Part shown: in pieces, positions 1 to 11,491 of the stretch
Numbering within the stretch: the stretch's first letter is position 1
How the letters are laid out: every line of letters starts with the position of its first letter
Origin: Datura wrightii
Taxonomy: Eukaryota > Streptophyta > Magnoliopsida > Solanales > Solanaceae
Assembly (NCBI GenBank): GCA_035772735.1
Contig: JASDFA010000001.1
Location: forward strand, 71,698,001-71,762,000
Length of the DNA stretch: 64,000 nucleotides
Reading direction: 5' to 3'
Notes under the pieces: model-generated
What the model was told of the DNA's origin: nothing
Databases searched by the model: none
The model's input: only the letters and a program-made list of their open reading frames with translations
Program-made: the position numbers and the translations under genes

Positions 1-460
1 TATTCCCTGATTTTAGAAGCTAAGGGTTCAATTTATACTATGCTGAAAAAATGCAAAATTTGGCCTGTGGTGGAACAACAACGTGTCACGGAGCTGAACG
101 CCCTAATTGACCTCCATGACACGGAGGTAACGCGTACCCTCACTTGAATGTGCCAAAAAATGCAATTTTTGGCCAAGTGTTGCCGCGCGTGCCACGGCCC
201 CTATCGCGCAGGGTGCCAGTTATTGCATGTTTTCTTATTGACTTTCACGTTTTGCTCTTGATTCCATTCCTCCACTTCACCAAATCATGAATTAGTTCCT
301 CAAATGCATTATTAACCTTCAAAAACAAGGACTAATCATGTTGCTTAGTATATATTCACATTTACATAAAATCATATGAGAATGTATATAAATAATTAGA
401 TAAACAAGACCAAAGTTAGTTATAAAGTAGCACTTGGGCATGAAATTATTCCCAAGATCA
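1..460 (-). mobile_element. Outer part of an Athila-type LTR, minus strand
   Basis: Read on the minus strand from 460 leftward, this begins TGATCTTGGG and follows, base by base with scattered changes, the first ~460 nt of the LTR at 13594-15028. It includes the paired CGTGTCACGGAG blocks and the TATA-like segment near the left edge. Because the right edge (460) is the TG end of the LTR and the next base is plus-strand integrase sequence, this should be the 5' LTR, or a solo LTR, of an element whose remainder lies left of the window. It landed inside the integrase of element A1. Confidence 0.85.
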
Positions 461-1769
461 GCATTGAAGGAGGCAGCACTCCCATGGTGTGCAGATATAG
501 TAAACCTGATAGTGAGTGGAGTATACCCACCAGAGACAACTGCTCAACAAAGGAAGAAGCTGAAGCATGAGTCCCGGTACTATATATGGGATGAGTCGTA
601 TTTATTCAAGCAAGGACCAGATCAAGTAATGAGGCGGTGCATTCCAGAAAGTCAGACAGCAGAGGTGCTGAGAAGTTGTCATTCATCACCATATGGAGGT
701 CATCATGGAGGAGAGCGTGCTGCTCACAAAGTGCTGCAATCCGGGTTCTTTTGGCCCACACTATTCAAATATGCTACAACTTATGTCAAAGCATGTGATC
801 AATGTCAAAGAGCGGGAGCAATCAGCAGGAGACATGAGATTCCATTGCATCACATCTTGGAAGTTGAGGTATTTGATGTGTGGGGGATAGATTTTATAGG
901 CCCATTTCCACCATCTTTTGGTAATCAATACATCTTGGTAGCAGTGGACTACGTGTCTAAGTGGGTTGAGGCAGCAGCTTGTCCCGGGAATGATAACAAG
1001 GTGGTGGCTAGATTTGTGAAGAAGCATATTTTCACCAGAATTGGAACACCACGAGCAATTATCAGTGATGGAGGGGCACATTTTGTGAATGCATGGTTCA
1101 GGAATCTGCTAGCTAAATACGGGGTGCGGCATAAAGTGGCTACAGCATATAACCCCCAAACTAGCGGGCAAGTAGAAGTGTCGAACCGGGAAATCAAGCA
1201 AATTTTGTAGAAAATAGTGAATTCTCAATGCAGAGATTGGGAAAGCAAATTAGATGATGCGTTGTGGGCGTATCGAACTGCGTATAAGACTCCAATTGGA
1301 ACTTCACCATATCGGTTAATTTATGGGAAAGCGTGTCATCTACTTGTAGAGCTTGAACATCAAGCCTATTGGGCTATGCGGAAGCTGAACATGGATCCCG
1401 AGTTAGCTGGGAAAAAGCGGTTTCTGCAATTGAGTGAGTTGGATGAGTTTTGGTGGTATGCATATGAGATTGCAAAATTGTACAAGGAAAAAAATGAAGA
1501 GGTGGCATGACAAGCATATAGTGCATTGAGTATTTGAGCCGGGCCAGATGGTGTTGTTATTCAACTCCAGGTTGAAGTTATTCCCTGGAAAATAGCGCTC
1601 TAAGTGGTCTGAAACATTTGATGTGGTAGGGATGACCCCGTACGGGGCTGTTGAATTGTGGCAAGAAGATAAAAGTGCCACATTTTTAGTAAACGATCAG
1701 CGGTGTAAACACTACTGGGGTGAAGGCGTGAATCGAGAGAAGATGTCCATCACCTTAGCGGATGAATGA
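461..1769 (+). pseudogene. pol: Athila-type integrase (A1), broken
   Basis: Integrase inserts reverse-transcribed element DNA into the genome. The zinc-binding HHCC region is visible: [11 protein letters not shown] at about 697-730 and CDQC near 790-805. The DD35E core follows: D in WGIDF at 890-892, D in ISDGG at 1067-1069 and E in GQVEVS at 1175-1177, with 35 residues between the last two. The C-terminal part runs to a TGA at 1767-1769 and carries the SRLKLFPGK-type motif. Breaks: an in-frame TAG at 1208-1210, a frameshift near 1495-1510, and further stops at about 1535 and 1590. The N-terminus is removed by the LTR insertion at 460. Reverse transcriptase and RNase H of this copy lie outside the window or are lost. 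Confidence 0.88.
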
Positions 1770-1960
1770 AGATGAGAGGCGTCGTGCCACGACGGTAAAT
1801 CAGGTATTGCACGGGAGGCAACCCGTGAATGTAATGTAATATAATAGTTAGAAACTCTAAAAAAAAAAGGTCATGCCATGACGAAAACTAAGGCGCTAGG
1901 TGGGAGGCAACCTAGTATTTTCTAACTAAGTGTTGTTTTTTGATGATTTAGGAGGTACGG
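1770..1960 (+). repeat. Post-integrase block with duplicated GGGAGGCAACCC hairpins
   Basis: Two imperfect copies of a unit (roughly gtcgtgccacgacg, a short spacer, then xGGGAGGCAACCCx) lie at about 1789-1835 and 1870-1925. The GGG/CCC pairs flank a constant AGGCAA, so each can fold as a short stem-loop; the first is CGGGAGGCAACCCG. The same doublet follows the protease remnant of element B at 22110-22215. Family knowledge: Athila elements carry this non-coding block between integrase and the third ORF. Its function is unknown to me. Confidence 0.7.
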
Positions 1961-1999
1961 AGTGCAAACAAAAATAGAAAGAGGGTGAGCAAAGGTAAA

Positions 2000-2940
2000 A
2001 AAAAAATTTAAATTGGGGCACTGAGGCAGTAAGGGTCCGTGATGGCCTCCATGACACGTTGAGGCCAATCTCGCGACGGATCAGTTTAAGCAGTCGGGTC
2101 GACCCACCCGAAATCTATTCTTTTTAACCCCAAACACACGATTTCACCCTCATTTTCTTCATCCTTCTGTGACAAAGATCCCAATCCCCCTTCTGCCTCA
2201 ATGTGCCACGCCCAAGGCTTCAAGAATTCTTCCTCTTTTCTTCAAAAACACAAGATACCAGGTATGTTCTTCTATACTTTTTCGAATATTTTGTATCTTG
2301 AACATGTGATAGGTTTAAATTTTTCCCTAAATAGTGAAAAATTGTTGTAATCAATTGGGTTGTGAATAAATGTTGCTATTATGATAGTTGTGGTTTGGGG
2401 AACCCATTGATTACACGATACTTGTTGAAATTCTTAAATTTTCCACAATTAGGGCTGAAAATTGAGTTGAAAGAGGAAGACAAAGCTAGAAAAAGTAGAA
2501 ATTGGACTGTACATTCTGCTTGTTTTTGTTAAAAATTTGACAATCAAGTTTGAGCATGTGGTAGTTAGAAGGTTGGTTTTTGAGGATGAAGGTATGAATA
2601 ATCGAAATAGTTAATGTGCAAAATGGTGAATTATCTTTTGTTATAAGCCTAGTAAAGTATCAGTCAATGTATTCAATTGATAGATGGATGAACTTGAAAA
2701 ATGCATTGTGCATAGTCTGTGTAGTTCAAAGAAGTTGTTCATTGGTAGTTGTTATTTGGTATTACGGTCGCTTATCTCGTCAAAATGTAATTCACTTAAC
2801 TTTTGGGAGTGGAGAGCATGGAAATACGAAGAAGGGAAAGTCTGAGTACCCGACTGACCATGACTCGTGAAACCATGCTAGCAACTAAGTGTGGGGTGAC
2901 CAATTGGAGCCCGACCTTAGTATTAGCTAGCCATATTGTG
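2000..2940 (+). promoter_or_regulatory. A1 pre-env leader with LTR-like U3 motif and possible intron start
   Basis: No credible coding sequence. At 2047-2061 there is ctccatgacacgttg, one base off the U3 arm CTCCGTGACACGTTG found in the Athila LTRs of this window, with ccgtgatgg just before it. A weak TATA-like stretch (ttctttttaacc, about 2118-2129) and a pyrimidine-rich leader follow. A splice-donor-like ccag|gtatgt has its GT at 2262. I read this as a candidate internal promoter and first intron for the env-position ORF; that is inference. The rest, to 2940, shows nothing recognisable. Confidence 0.4.
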
Positions 2941-2941
2941 A

Positions 2942-4143
2942 TTGATATTAAGAGTACATGTTTTTGCTGAACAAGAAAAATGTCGGTGCGACAAGATAAG
3001 GGCAAGGGTGCCTCAATATCTGGCGCGAGCAGAAAGCGACACTGAGTGGGTTCAGCTGTTCCAACAGCACGGGAAGAAGTGGTATGCCAAGCACAAGGAG
3101 TCCAAGTATTTCCCTGAAGAGCAAATCGACAGGGAACCGTTGGCTCTGAATTCCCTCGGATATTACACAGGATACAAACCTTGGGCTTAAACTTCATCTT
3201 TGATGCACCCAGAGAGTGTAATCTACACTTGGTGAGGGAATTCTACGCAAACTGGGAGCCAACTCTATGCAGCCACACTGTGAAGATCCGGGGACAGGTG
3301 GTCACTTTTGAACCGAATCATCTAAATGCCATCTTGGGGACACAGGACACAGATGCCCATATTCTTTGCCAGCTGAACATCACTCCACCATATGCGGACA
3401 TCATACACACACTATGTGGGCAATGATCAATAGCTAGGTGGATCCGTCATAAAGAAAGAGGCTACCACCAGACACTACCATACTCACATATAAACAAGAA
3501 AGCAAGAATTTGGTTGAAAATTGTTTGCACTTGCTTGATCCCTGGGGTGCATATGACTAATGTCACTCGGGATAGAGTCTATCTGGTGTATGCATTGATG
3601 AAGGGGCTTAAGATTAATGTTGGGGCTGTAATTATTTCTGTTATGAAGAAAGCAAGATTGCATCAGGGACACTAGTTTGGGTTTGGTGGTCTTCTCACAA
3701 CCTACCTCATGGGCCATGACATTGAAGAAAAGGCCCTGGATTACATCCCGCGCTTTGACCGTCGTGCTTTGGATGTCACTAACACCAAAGCACCCGATAC
3801 CACATTTGGGCTTGTGCTTATATTAGCAGAGCGACATGCTCGGGATGACCAATATATGTCCAGAATGTATGGAATGCAGATGCTGCAACTAAGGATAGGT
3901 GGATAGCCCGCGACTGAGGATGAATTATGGAAACTCGAGATGGATTACCCATTGAATGTGCATGCCCGAGCACTATGCAGAATTGGGCCCACATTTGTAG
4001 AACCGGTGGAAGATGATGTACCCATTGATGAGGAGACTCGTCGGGATGACTCAGACATTGAGTCAGACGAAGCTGGCGGAAAAGTCTCGGACCTTGGGGA
4101 TGAGGCAATGGCACCGAATGAAGAAATAGAACATTTTGATTGA
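2942..4143 (+). pseudogene. Env-position ORF, PF20167-like 'putative plant transposon protein' (A1)
   Basis: Third ORF of the Athila-like element. Recognisable stretches in order: an N-terminal part ending near 3187; after a frameshift, LHLVREFYANWEP (about 3225-3265); the IHTLCG motif (about 3405); KKARIWLKIV and the MTNVTRDRVYLVYALMKGL segment (about 3500-3610); GGLLTTYL (about 3685); and AERHARDDQYMSRMYGMQML with PLNVHARAL (about 3830-3975). It ends in an acidic tail rich in D and E (about 4005-4143). Broken by a frameshift near 3185 and in-frame stops at 3424-3426, 3673-3675 and 3904-3906. The biochemical role of this family is not established. The name 'env-like' is positional only; I see no clear signal peptide or transmembrane segment. 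Confidence 0.75.
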
Positions 4144-5826
4144 TCAGGGAGTTTACACCACCCAAACTTTGCTTTTAATTGCATATATGCAAACACTAAG
4201 GACAGTGTTCCGACTAAATGTGGGTGGGAGTTATTTTGGTTAATTCTATGTTTATTCATCTGGGGGAACATGAAGCATGAAATTGTAGTAAGACTGTGTT
4301 GTGTTTGTGTTTGTGTGGTTGAATGTGAAATTACGTTTGTGTTGTTGACGTAATGAATTGTTGTGGAATTATTTTTGCAGGTGATGTGATGAAAATTTTT
4401 AAAATATTTTTGCTATTTCTATTTTTAAATATTTTTTTTGGGTTTCTCAGTTTTTATTTTCGGTGCTTTTTCTGAGAATAGTCCCTTTGAACCGAAGTAA
4501 TAGATAGAGACTATTCCCTATGATGGATCGATGACGACCGTCTTAAGGGAAATTTAGTCAGTAGGTTTCGATTTTTGAACCCGTAGTTAATTAATGGTTT
4601 GATATTTTTGTTGTATGCTATACATGATCGTAACATGCAAGTATGGTTAGTGTTGAAGCATGCAAGTGTTCTAAATATGTTTGAGACACCTAGGCTCTTG
4701 AATTTTACTCGATGTGATTAAAGCTTAATTTTTGAATTCTTGTGATTAGCTGAGTTAAGAGTCTGTTGATTATGTCTTGAATTGAGCATGTGCAGTGAGT
4801 GTAAGTTATTTGAATATTTTGTGCCATTGTGGAGTTCTAGAACTTGCCTGTTGTGTATATAAAACGAAATGAAGGATGTAGAGTGTAGGAGATGATTTAG
4901 GAATTTCTTTGAATAAGCCAAATATCTAATCATTGCCTTACCTACCTTGAATGTTGAATCCTAGTGAGCCCTATTGAGCCTTAAGACTATTTTTTTGATA
5001 GTTACAACATAAGTCTAATCCTTTTTCTTTCATTAGCCTTGTATTTGATCCAAAACTCCTAAGCGCTTAAGTGAAAATCCAAAAGAGTGAAGGAGTGAGA
5101 ATCGAGAAAAAGAAGGAAAAATAGCAGTTGTGGAAGTTAAGAAATTACTTAGAGGTGCACTTGTTTGAAAATGCTTGAATATTGGTAGGGAGTAAGAAAA
5201 TAAATGAATGAAAACTTGCTTAAGTACTCCTTACCAATAAGCTAAGTGTGCCTAAGAAAATGGGAACAAGAAGAGGATAAGCGAAAAGGAGGGTAAAGTG
5301 AGAGAAGAGATATTCCTAATAAAGGTGTGATGTATTAAAAGTGCTTGGGAGAGAATGTTATGATTAATGAAGAATACCTACCTATCCTTAGCTTACGTTA
5401 CAACCTAAAAAGTCCTACTTGATCTTACATTCAATCATCCTTAAATTAGTGGAGTACAACACTAAGGGCAAGCTTATGGTTCACCACGTGATGCATGCGA
5501 ATTATTTGAGAGAGCGAGCGTAATTTTATTCATATACCCATACATATTGTTATTTGAAAATTCACGAGTAAAAATGGGTAACTCTCTTGTTGTGAGGGCA
5601 CATGTTTAATGAGGGATAGCATTCATGTCAGATTTCTTGATCAGTTGATTGGCATGAGTTTGCTGAGATTGAGAGTCAAATCTTGAGGCTAGGAAGTCTT
5701 AACATGGTTAAATCTTGCATGCACTAATTTTTACTTGCTCTCTTAAAAAGTCATTGTAGTTGTACCTCGAATTGTCTTTCTAAATTAGCTATGTATGAGT
5801 CTTCATTTGCATGAGATGTAAAAGGG
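4144..5826 (+). other. A1 long 3' untranslated region
   Basis: Non-coding stretch of ~1.7 kb. Several short blocks recur in the same order in element B (44338-46164): the cctatgatggatcgatgacga block near 4520; tctagaacttgc near 4836; taagggcaagc near 5464. The latter two, a gagagag-type block near 5508 and a gtgagggcac block near 5600 also occur in element I (10202-11450). No gene seen. Confidence 0.65.
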
Positions 5827-5864
5827 TTGTTCGAGGATGAACAAGGCTTTAAGTGTGGGGTAGG
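5827..5864 (+). promoter_or_regulatory. Hairpin plus polypurine tract before the A1 3' LTR
   Basis: TTGTTC-GAGGAT-GAACAA at 5827-5844 is a perfect 6-bp inverted repeat around a GAGGAT core. It is followed by the purine-rich aagtgtggggtagg (5851-5864) that abuts the LTR. A polypurine tract primes plus-strand DNA synthesis in LTR retrotransposons. The hairpin is discussed under findings. Confidence 0.7.
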
Positions 5865-6161
5865 TCATCTTGGGCAGAATTGCATGCCCAAGTGATACTT
5901 TATTACTTAGTTTTGTCTTGTTTATCTACTTATATGTATACATTCTCATGTGATTTTATGTAAATGTGGATATACACCAACCAACATGATTAGTTCTTGT
6001 TTTTGCAGTTTTAAAATGAATTTTAGGAACTAATCTACGAGTTGGTGAAGTGAAGGAATGTACTCAGAAGTAAAACGCGGAAGTCGGCATGAAAATATGT
6101 AACAACTGGCCCTGCGCAACAAGGGTCGTGTCACGCTGCCATCGCGGTACCATTCTGCCGA
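5865..6161 (+). repeat. A1 3' LTR, truncated
   Basis: Starts TCATCTTGGGCAG (the terminal TG has become TC) and follows the Athila LTRs at 8783 and 13594, including cgtgtcacgctgccatcgcgg at about 6128-6150. Similarity stops at about 6161, where sequence of element I begins, so roughly 1.1 kb of the LTR is missing. Confidence 0.75.
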
Positions 6162-6378
6162 GATTGATGATTTTGAGCAATTTCACGACTTTGTAGGAAT
6201 CCTACCACCATGGTACGAGTCGTACTGGGGAGTCGTACCTTCAGAGTTCAATTTCATGACTCTCAATACGGATGGTACCTCCATGGTATGAGTCGTATCA
6301 GGCAGTCATAGTGTGAATCTACATATTTACTTAGGCTTTCACTTTCTTAAGTTCTTATCTCTAATCTTTCCTGCACAG
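6162..6378 (+). promoter_or_regulatory. Pre-env leader of element I with repeated GAGTCGTA motif
   Basis: Contains several variants of tacgagtcgtac, gagtcgtacc and tatgagtcgtat (about 6216-6300). These are the same motif set as in this element's own LTR (11660-12060). The segment ends in a pyrimidine-rich stretch and cctgcacag|gt with AG at 6377-6378, a plausible splice acceptor just before the ORF-like sequence. A promoter and intron are inferred, not shown. Confidence 0.4.
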
Positions 6379-8354
6379 GTGCTGCAAAAGGGACAATTTA
6401 GCCAGAATCCATCGGGAAAGAGCGTCCGAGAAGAAATAGCGCCATAAGAGCTCTAAGGGATGAGGTTTCGGCATCTGAGAAAGAGTCAGACATACCTAGT
6501 TGTTTGGTTGAGAATTATGATATTGGCACAGATGAAAATGATGAGCCCCGAACCACTAGGGGCACAAGCAAAGTCTAGAGACATGCTACCTTCATCCACT
6601 TTGATATTAGATCCTCAATCTGAAGAGGGAGATGATACATAGAGGAGTGTGTCAGGAAATTTCTTAAATGTGGAAGAGGGCTCTGGTGATAAGGAATCCG
6701 AAGAAGGCTCTGGTGATAAGGAATCCGAAGAATGGACAGAAGAGGCTAGTGATGAGGCGACCCCACCTGCAGAGTGACACACTATTAGATGGGGTGTTCC
6801 AGGATCACAATAGATTTCTGAGAAGGGCCTCAATTTGACATAAAAGGGGAATTCAGGAGGAGCCTCAGATCTTAATCAGGGCATTGAATCAGGTCAAAGA
6901 TCTTAAGAGTCTATTTGAGCTATATGACTTCAGATGGATGGTAAGGACCCCTGTCAGATACAATGCTGAGATGGTTTAGGAGTTATATACCAACTATTTG
7001 GCAGCACTGGACAGTCAAACATCTATAGGGTAGAAAGTGAAAGATCAGCTAGGCTCGACATCGTGATAGTTCAGGGTAGATCGGTAGACATATCGGGGAG
7101 GACTATTGACGGGCTCCTATATGGACCAAGTTTCCAGGACCCACCTGCTACTACAAAATATGATTATGGGATGTAGGCCTTGAAAAAGGTCAAGGAGCTG
7201 GGCGCAAAGGATAGCCAAATGCAAGTCAAGTGGCTAGCCAATGTCATTGCAGAAGCAAAGGAGGAGGCTGAGTAGGTGGCTAGTGGATGGCAAGTTACAA
7301 AGTCTTCACTGAACATCATTGCAAGAGCTTGCTGAATACTAGTATGACATAGATTAGCACTGACTACAAATTATAATACCTTGAGTGTTGATAGAGAAGG
7401 GTTGGTGGCCAGCATTATGTCGTAGTATGATTTGAATATTCCATAGATTAGTTGAGGAGATTCAAGAGAGAGCTTTGGCACTAAGAACTAGTATACCATT
7501 CCTGAGCCTTGTATTCCAATTATGTTAGAAATATGGCATGAGGATGATAGATCAGATTGATGTACTGACTGGAGGTAGGAGAACTATAAAAATTGCACTT
7601 ATCCATGATGACATGAACCTAGTGAGTAGAGTCAAAGAATTGACTGCAGTCCAGGCACCTAGATTGAGCTGGGGCAAGTATGTTAAGGCCCCTACTCGAG
7701 TAGATCAGAATGGTGAGATACCAGCTACTGAGGCCATAGATACAACACCAATACCCAACACATCATCAGCTCCAGTATCGACCTTACCAGTCCAAGGACC
7801 TATGGGATACATCATGGTTCCCCAGGAGTTTTCACAAAAAATATCCAAGCGACTTACTCTAAATGAGAAAAATGTTATTATGCTAATGGATTAGGTCAAG
7901 CCGTGGGATCAATCCGAGATTCAGAAAGAGGCTAAGGTACTTCACACTAGCCTTGATAGGATTGAGTCGCGACTTAACCATCGTTTGGCAGATATCCTCA
8001 ATTTTCAGAGCATATGGGATGAGTTGGGAAAATTGATGAGAGAGGTCTTTGATTTTACATCATGATAGCAAACTGTATTTCTACCCTAACCATCTCACTA
8101 TTTCATGAGGCATTTAATGATAAGGAGGAGATCGTTGTTTTTTAGACTCATGAGATAACTATTGGAGAGAAGGGAAAGAGAAAGACGAGTGGGGAAAAAG
8201 AGGAAGAGGCCCTTAAGAAGAAGAGAAAGAGTTCCTAAAGGACAACAAATGGGTTGCAGTGGCCAATCATCAAGCCCATGACCTGCATATGGCAGAGATG
8301 CATGAGAAAGTGAGAGGAGCGAGGGGCTCCACTACTACACCTAATAGATCGTAA
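6379..8354 (+). pseudogene. Env-position ORF, PF20167-like, heavily degraded (element I)
   Basis: Recognisable only in pieces and in changing frames: an N-terminal acidic part with SDIPSCLVENYDIGTDENDE (about 6475-6545); a central part with TKYDYGM, ALKKVKELGAKDSQ and WLANVIA (about 7155-7255); then DREGLVASIMS, YDLNIP and ERALALRTSIPFLSL (about 7390-7515). A C-terminal region runs around MIDQIDVLTGG (7544-7576) to about 8354. It matches my recollection of plant 'putative plant transposon protein' ORFs in order and spacing. More than a dozen stops and several frameshifts are present. The longest open piece is 7538-7894 (118 residues). Confidence 0.6.
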
Positions 8355-8782
8355 GTGGCGAGGACCCTTTGAGTGAGTCACATTCAGCCCAGAGGACAAT
8401 TGAGGTCATGGAGATGACTTGGACTGCTGAAGGAGTAGAGGTAACCCCCACCCCCACCACTATACTATTGAGTGTGCCGGCCACCGCTGGCACCGTAATT
8501 TTTTAGGCAGAGATTGTGCCACCACACCTATCTATTAAGGCTAATACGAATGCCTAGGGTGCCACAGGTATTCTTCCACTCCATAATATATTTTGATTCT
8601 TTAGGGAAAATACATAATTTTGTGGGGGGAGGGGTACTTGTAATTTTTATTATGCCTGAGGGTTTTTATTGTTGTATTTCTTTTCCCTCAGTCTATCTAG
8701 TAGAACTGGCATGTTTATTATTTGTGTATGTGTTGTTTAATTATAAGTAATCTAGGAGTATATAGCATTTGAAGAAGGGCAC
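8355..8782 (+). other. Non-coding, 3' UTR of element I
   Basis: No coding signal. It contains a G-run (gtggggggaggggtac, about 8621-8636) and ends in the purine-rich gaagaagggcac immediately before the LTR at 8783. That end could be a polypurine tract or could simply be the insertion point. Confidence 0.4.
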
Positions 8783-10201
8783 TGATCTTGGGCAGAATTA
8801 TATGCCCAAGTGATGCTCAAATGCTCTATTTCATCTTTTTTATCTATCGTTATTTGTACATTCTCATGTGATTTGTAGTTAAAAATGTGAATTTATACTA
8901 ACCAACATGATTAGTGTTGTTTTGCAGGAAAAATGTAATTTTAGGAAGCTAAGTTGCATATTGGTGAAAATCGGGAATGGTCTTGGAAGCGAGCAGTGGA
9001 AAAGGTCAAGGAAAAGCAGCAAATAAAGGGGCTCCGCGATGGAGCCGTGTCACGCTGCCATCGCGGAGGCAGTCTGCCTCGGGTGGGTTACTTGGACAAA
9101 TTCCAGTGAAGGTCCGCATCGGGGCCGTGGCACGTTGGCCAAGCCCCACGTTACATGCCATGGCACGTTGCCCATATTCACTTGGAACATAAAATTCCAG
9201 TGAGGGTCCGCGTTTGCACCGTGTCACGGAGGCAGTGCTCCGCGATGCACTCCGTGACATGTTTCTTGTTATTCAGGAACAAATTCCCACTAGTATAAAT
9301 AGCACACTTAGGTTTATTTTTAATTATTCTGACTTAGTTGAGCAAGAACGTGGGTTACAGGCAGTTCAGGAGACGAAAATCTTAGGGTTCTTCTCTAACT
9401 CTTTCTCCTTTATTTCACTTGTCTGTATGATTTATACTCATTTGATGATGTTTAATCAGTAAATGAGTGGCTAAATTCACTTCTTGCTGAGGTTAAGAAC
9501 ATTTGTAGTGGAATGTAATTGTTGATCATTTTGGTTTTTCATCTTTTCTTCCATGGTTGTTCTATCAATTCTTGTTCTTACTGCATAATGTCTGGCCAGT
9601 GTTAATGTATATCTAAAAAATCCAATTTTATCTTGAAAAAGAAAGAAATTGGGAAGTTGTGAATTGGTAGGATATGATCTCTTCTTAGTTTTGGAAAATT
9701 GAGAATTGATTTACCTTCAGAATAGAAATATATCTGAAAGTCGTATTAGTCAATTAAGGAATCGGTTTTGTATGTCTAGAACATGAAATTCTTTTATCAT
9801 AGAAATGTAGGTTGAAGGTTCATGATTCTTAAGTTGGGTAGAATACAAAAGTTTCTCTCCATAGGCAATAATTCTTGACTAGCAACCGAAGGAAAGATTA
9901 ACCTAATTGTATCGATAAATTACTTCCCTGCATGTTCGTTTTAGCCTTAGCTTGCTCATTACTATAGTTCAGACTGACTTTATAATTTTGTTTTAGATTA
10001 GTATAAATTAGGAAACAAACTCTTCAAAATCTTCTTTAAATTGTTGTCTACATTTTTAGAGTTAGAGTTCATTAACACTAATTCGATTATTATCTTGGTT
10101 CAGTCCATGTGGGATCGATACTTGGCTTACTTTATCCATTTTACTACTTGTTTGACCACGTGCACTTGCATGTAGTTGTGAAACACACCGAATATGCACA
10201 C
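8783..10201 (+). repeat. Athila-type LTR, near full length, inside element I
   Basis: Starts TGATCTTGGGCAG and follows the LTR at 13594 in order: U3 start, CTCCG-rich inverted-repeat block (9032-9260), post-block leader, and the cagtcc-tgtgggatcgat segment near the end. The end is placed at CA 10200-10201 by comparison with the LTR/PBS junction at 15028; it could be a few bases off. No PBS follows and no matching 5-bp target duplication is visible, so it may be a solo LTR with one edge altered, or an element truncated by deletion. Confidence 0.7.
9032..9260 (+). repeat. Inverted-repeat module in the U3 of the 8783 LTR
   Basis: CTCCGCGATGG (9032-9042) and CCATCGCGGAG (9058-9068) are perfect 11-nt inverted arms around 15 nt. 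Further on, GTGTCACGGAG (9221-9231) and ctccgtgacat (9250-9260) are inverted arms separated by exactly 18 nt, with one G-T wobble. The same module with an 18-nt spacer occurs at 13936-13983, 18521-18568 and 57318-57365. Confidence 0.75.
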
Positions 10202-11491
10202 AAGTGAAAGTGTTTAAATTTTAAAGGAAAAAATAACCCCCCTTGAATTTTTGATGAGTTGTGTGTATATTTGCTACAAAATATGACCAGGATGGATCTT
10301 TTGATGGTATCAAAAATATGAACTTTATAGTTATAGATTAACTGTGTGTGAACCTGATAGGTAGTAGTTGGTGATGTGACCATGTGTAAGGAGTGAGTGA
10401 GGTACTTACTTAGTTCTCCTTTTTGTGGGTGATCTAGAACTTGCACGATTAGTCTTGCTTAGGTACAAGGATAGTTGATTAGGAAAGGATGATAGGACAT
10501 TTTTTAATAAGTCATCCTTCCAAAGTGAGATAAGTATCCCTTGATCCCGAATTTTGAGCCTAAAGTTGACCTTTTCTTAGATTAGCCTATTTTCCTTCCC
10601 ATTTTTATAATGAACCTGCTTTAGCCCTGGTCCCTCCTTGGACATTGTGTACCTCAACACATACAAAATTCCTAAATTGAGGTTGGTTACTGTATGGCAT
10701 AAACCGTTGGGGTAAGTAAAGAAAAAGTCGGTTGGTGAAAAGAAACGGGTGTGGTGTGGATGAGAAAAAGAAAGGAAAAAAGAAAAAAAAAAAAAAGAAA
10801 GTGAAATAAGAAAAGTAAAAAGAAAAGCAAAGTGAAAAATGAAGTGAAGAACAAACCACACCTGTGAGTTGAGAGAAGAATAAAAGGGAAAAGGGAGAAA
10901 AGGAGAGGAAGATTGTAAGTGGAGCTAGAACCAGTGTAGCTCCAAGGAGGTTTAAGTCACCGTATTCATATTTACAATATTCGTCCCCAAGCCTACATTA
11001 CAAGCCAATAAAAGTCTTATAGTGATCCTAATCCGACTATCTAAAGAACCGAGGTAGAGAAAATAAGGGCAAGCCTATGGTATCTCACATGCATTGCATG
11101 AACTTTGAGAGAGAGTGAGTGCTTTGTTGTTAGTCCTGGGCTCTGATATGCACATGATTATGAGTGTATGGGACTTCATTTATTGTGAGGGTATATGGGT
11201 TTCATTATTATTTGCTAGTTGTCTGTGTTAATGGCATTAGTTTTTGCTCGGTTGTCAGTTGATAATTTAATGCCATCCTTAGATCCCTTTGTTTCATGGT
11301 GAGTAGCTACATGTGTGCACAACATTCTTAGATTTGATTTTTTAGGAGGGGGTTTATAATATTTAAGGATCATGTGAGCAAATGTTTAACATGACGGCTG
11401 TAAGTCTTCTAGGTTTCTTTTTATTAAGCGTCATCTCTATAGTCCTGTGTTGTTTGCCTGAGGACATGCAAAAGTTTTAAGATGAGGGTGT
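10202..11491 (+). other. Element I 3' UTR, hairpin and polypurine tract
   Basis: Non-coding. It carries the ordered 3' UTR blocks shared with A1 and B: tctagaacttgc near 10432; an A-rich/purine stretch at about 10725-10920; taagggcaagc near 11067; gagagagagtgag near 11105; and gtgagggtatatg near 11185. At 11453-11472 TTTGC-(CT-GAGGAC-AT)-GCAAA forms the hairpin seen before other 3' LTRs. The purine-rich gatgagggtgt (11481-11491) abuts the LTR. Long reading frames on the minus strand over 10577-10861 are low-complexity artefacts of the purine tract. Confidence 0.6.

Larger units (their letters stand above)
461..6161 (+). mobile_element. Athila-lineage element A1, 3' half
   Basis: This is the collinear 3' half of an Athila-like Ty3/gypsy element: integrase (461-1769), GGGAGGCAACCC block (1770-1960), leader (2000-2940), env-position ORF (2942-4143), long 3' UTR (4144-5826), hairpin and polypurine tract (5827-5864), then a 3' LTR broken at 6161. 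The 5' half is missing because the minus-strand LTR at 1-460 cuts into the integrase. The lineage call rests on integrase similarity to Athila and on the position of the PF20167-like ORF. Coding parts contain stops and frameshifts, so the copy is dead. Confidence 0.85.

Noticed and set aside
2616..2870. An 84-residue open frame in the A1 leader
   Set aside because: No ATG-driven family resemblance and it overlaps the likely intron of the env-position ORF; treated as non-coding.
8514..8750. A 78-residue hydrophobic frame before the 8783 LTR, a possible membrane protein
   Set aside because: It lies in AT-rich 3' UTR, has no homologue at the same position in A1 or B, and the hydrophobicity follows from T-rich codons.
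10577..10861. Overlapping minus-strand frames of 84-94 residues rich in Phe
   Set aside because: They read through the complement of a purine-rich, low-complexity part of an Athila 3' UTR; composition and lack of any family resemblance mark them as artefacts.
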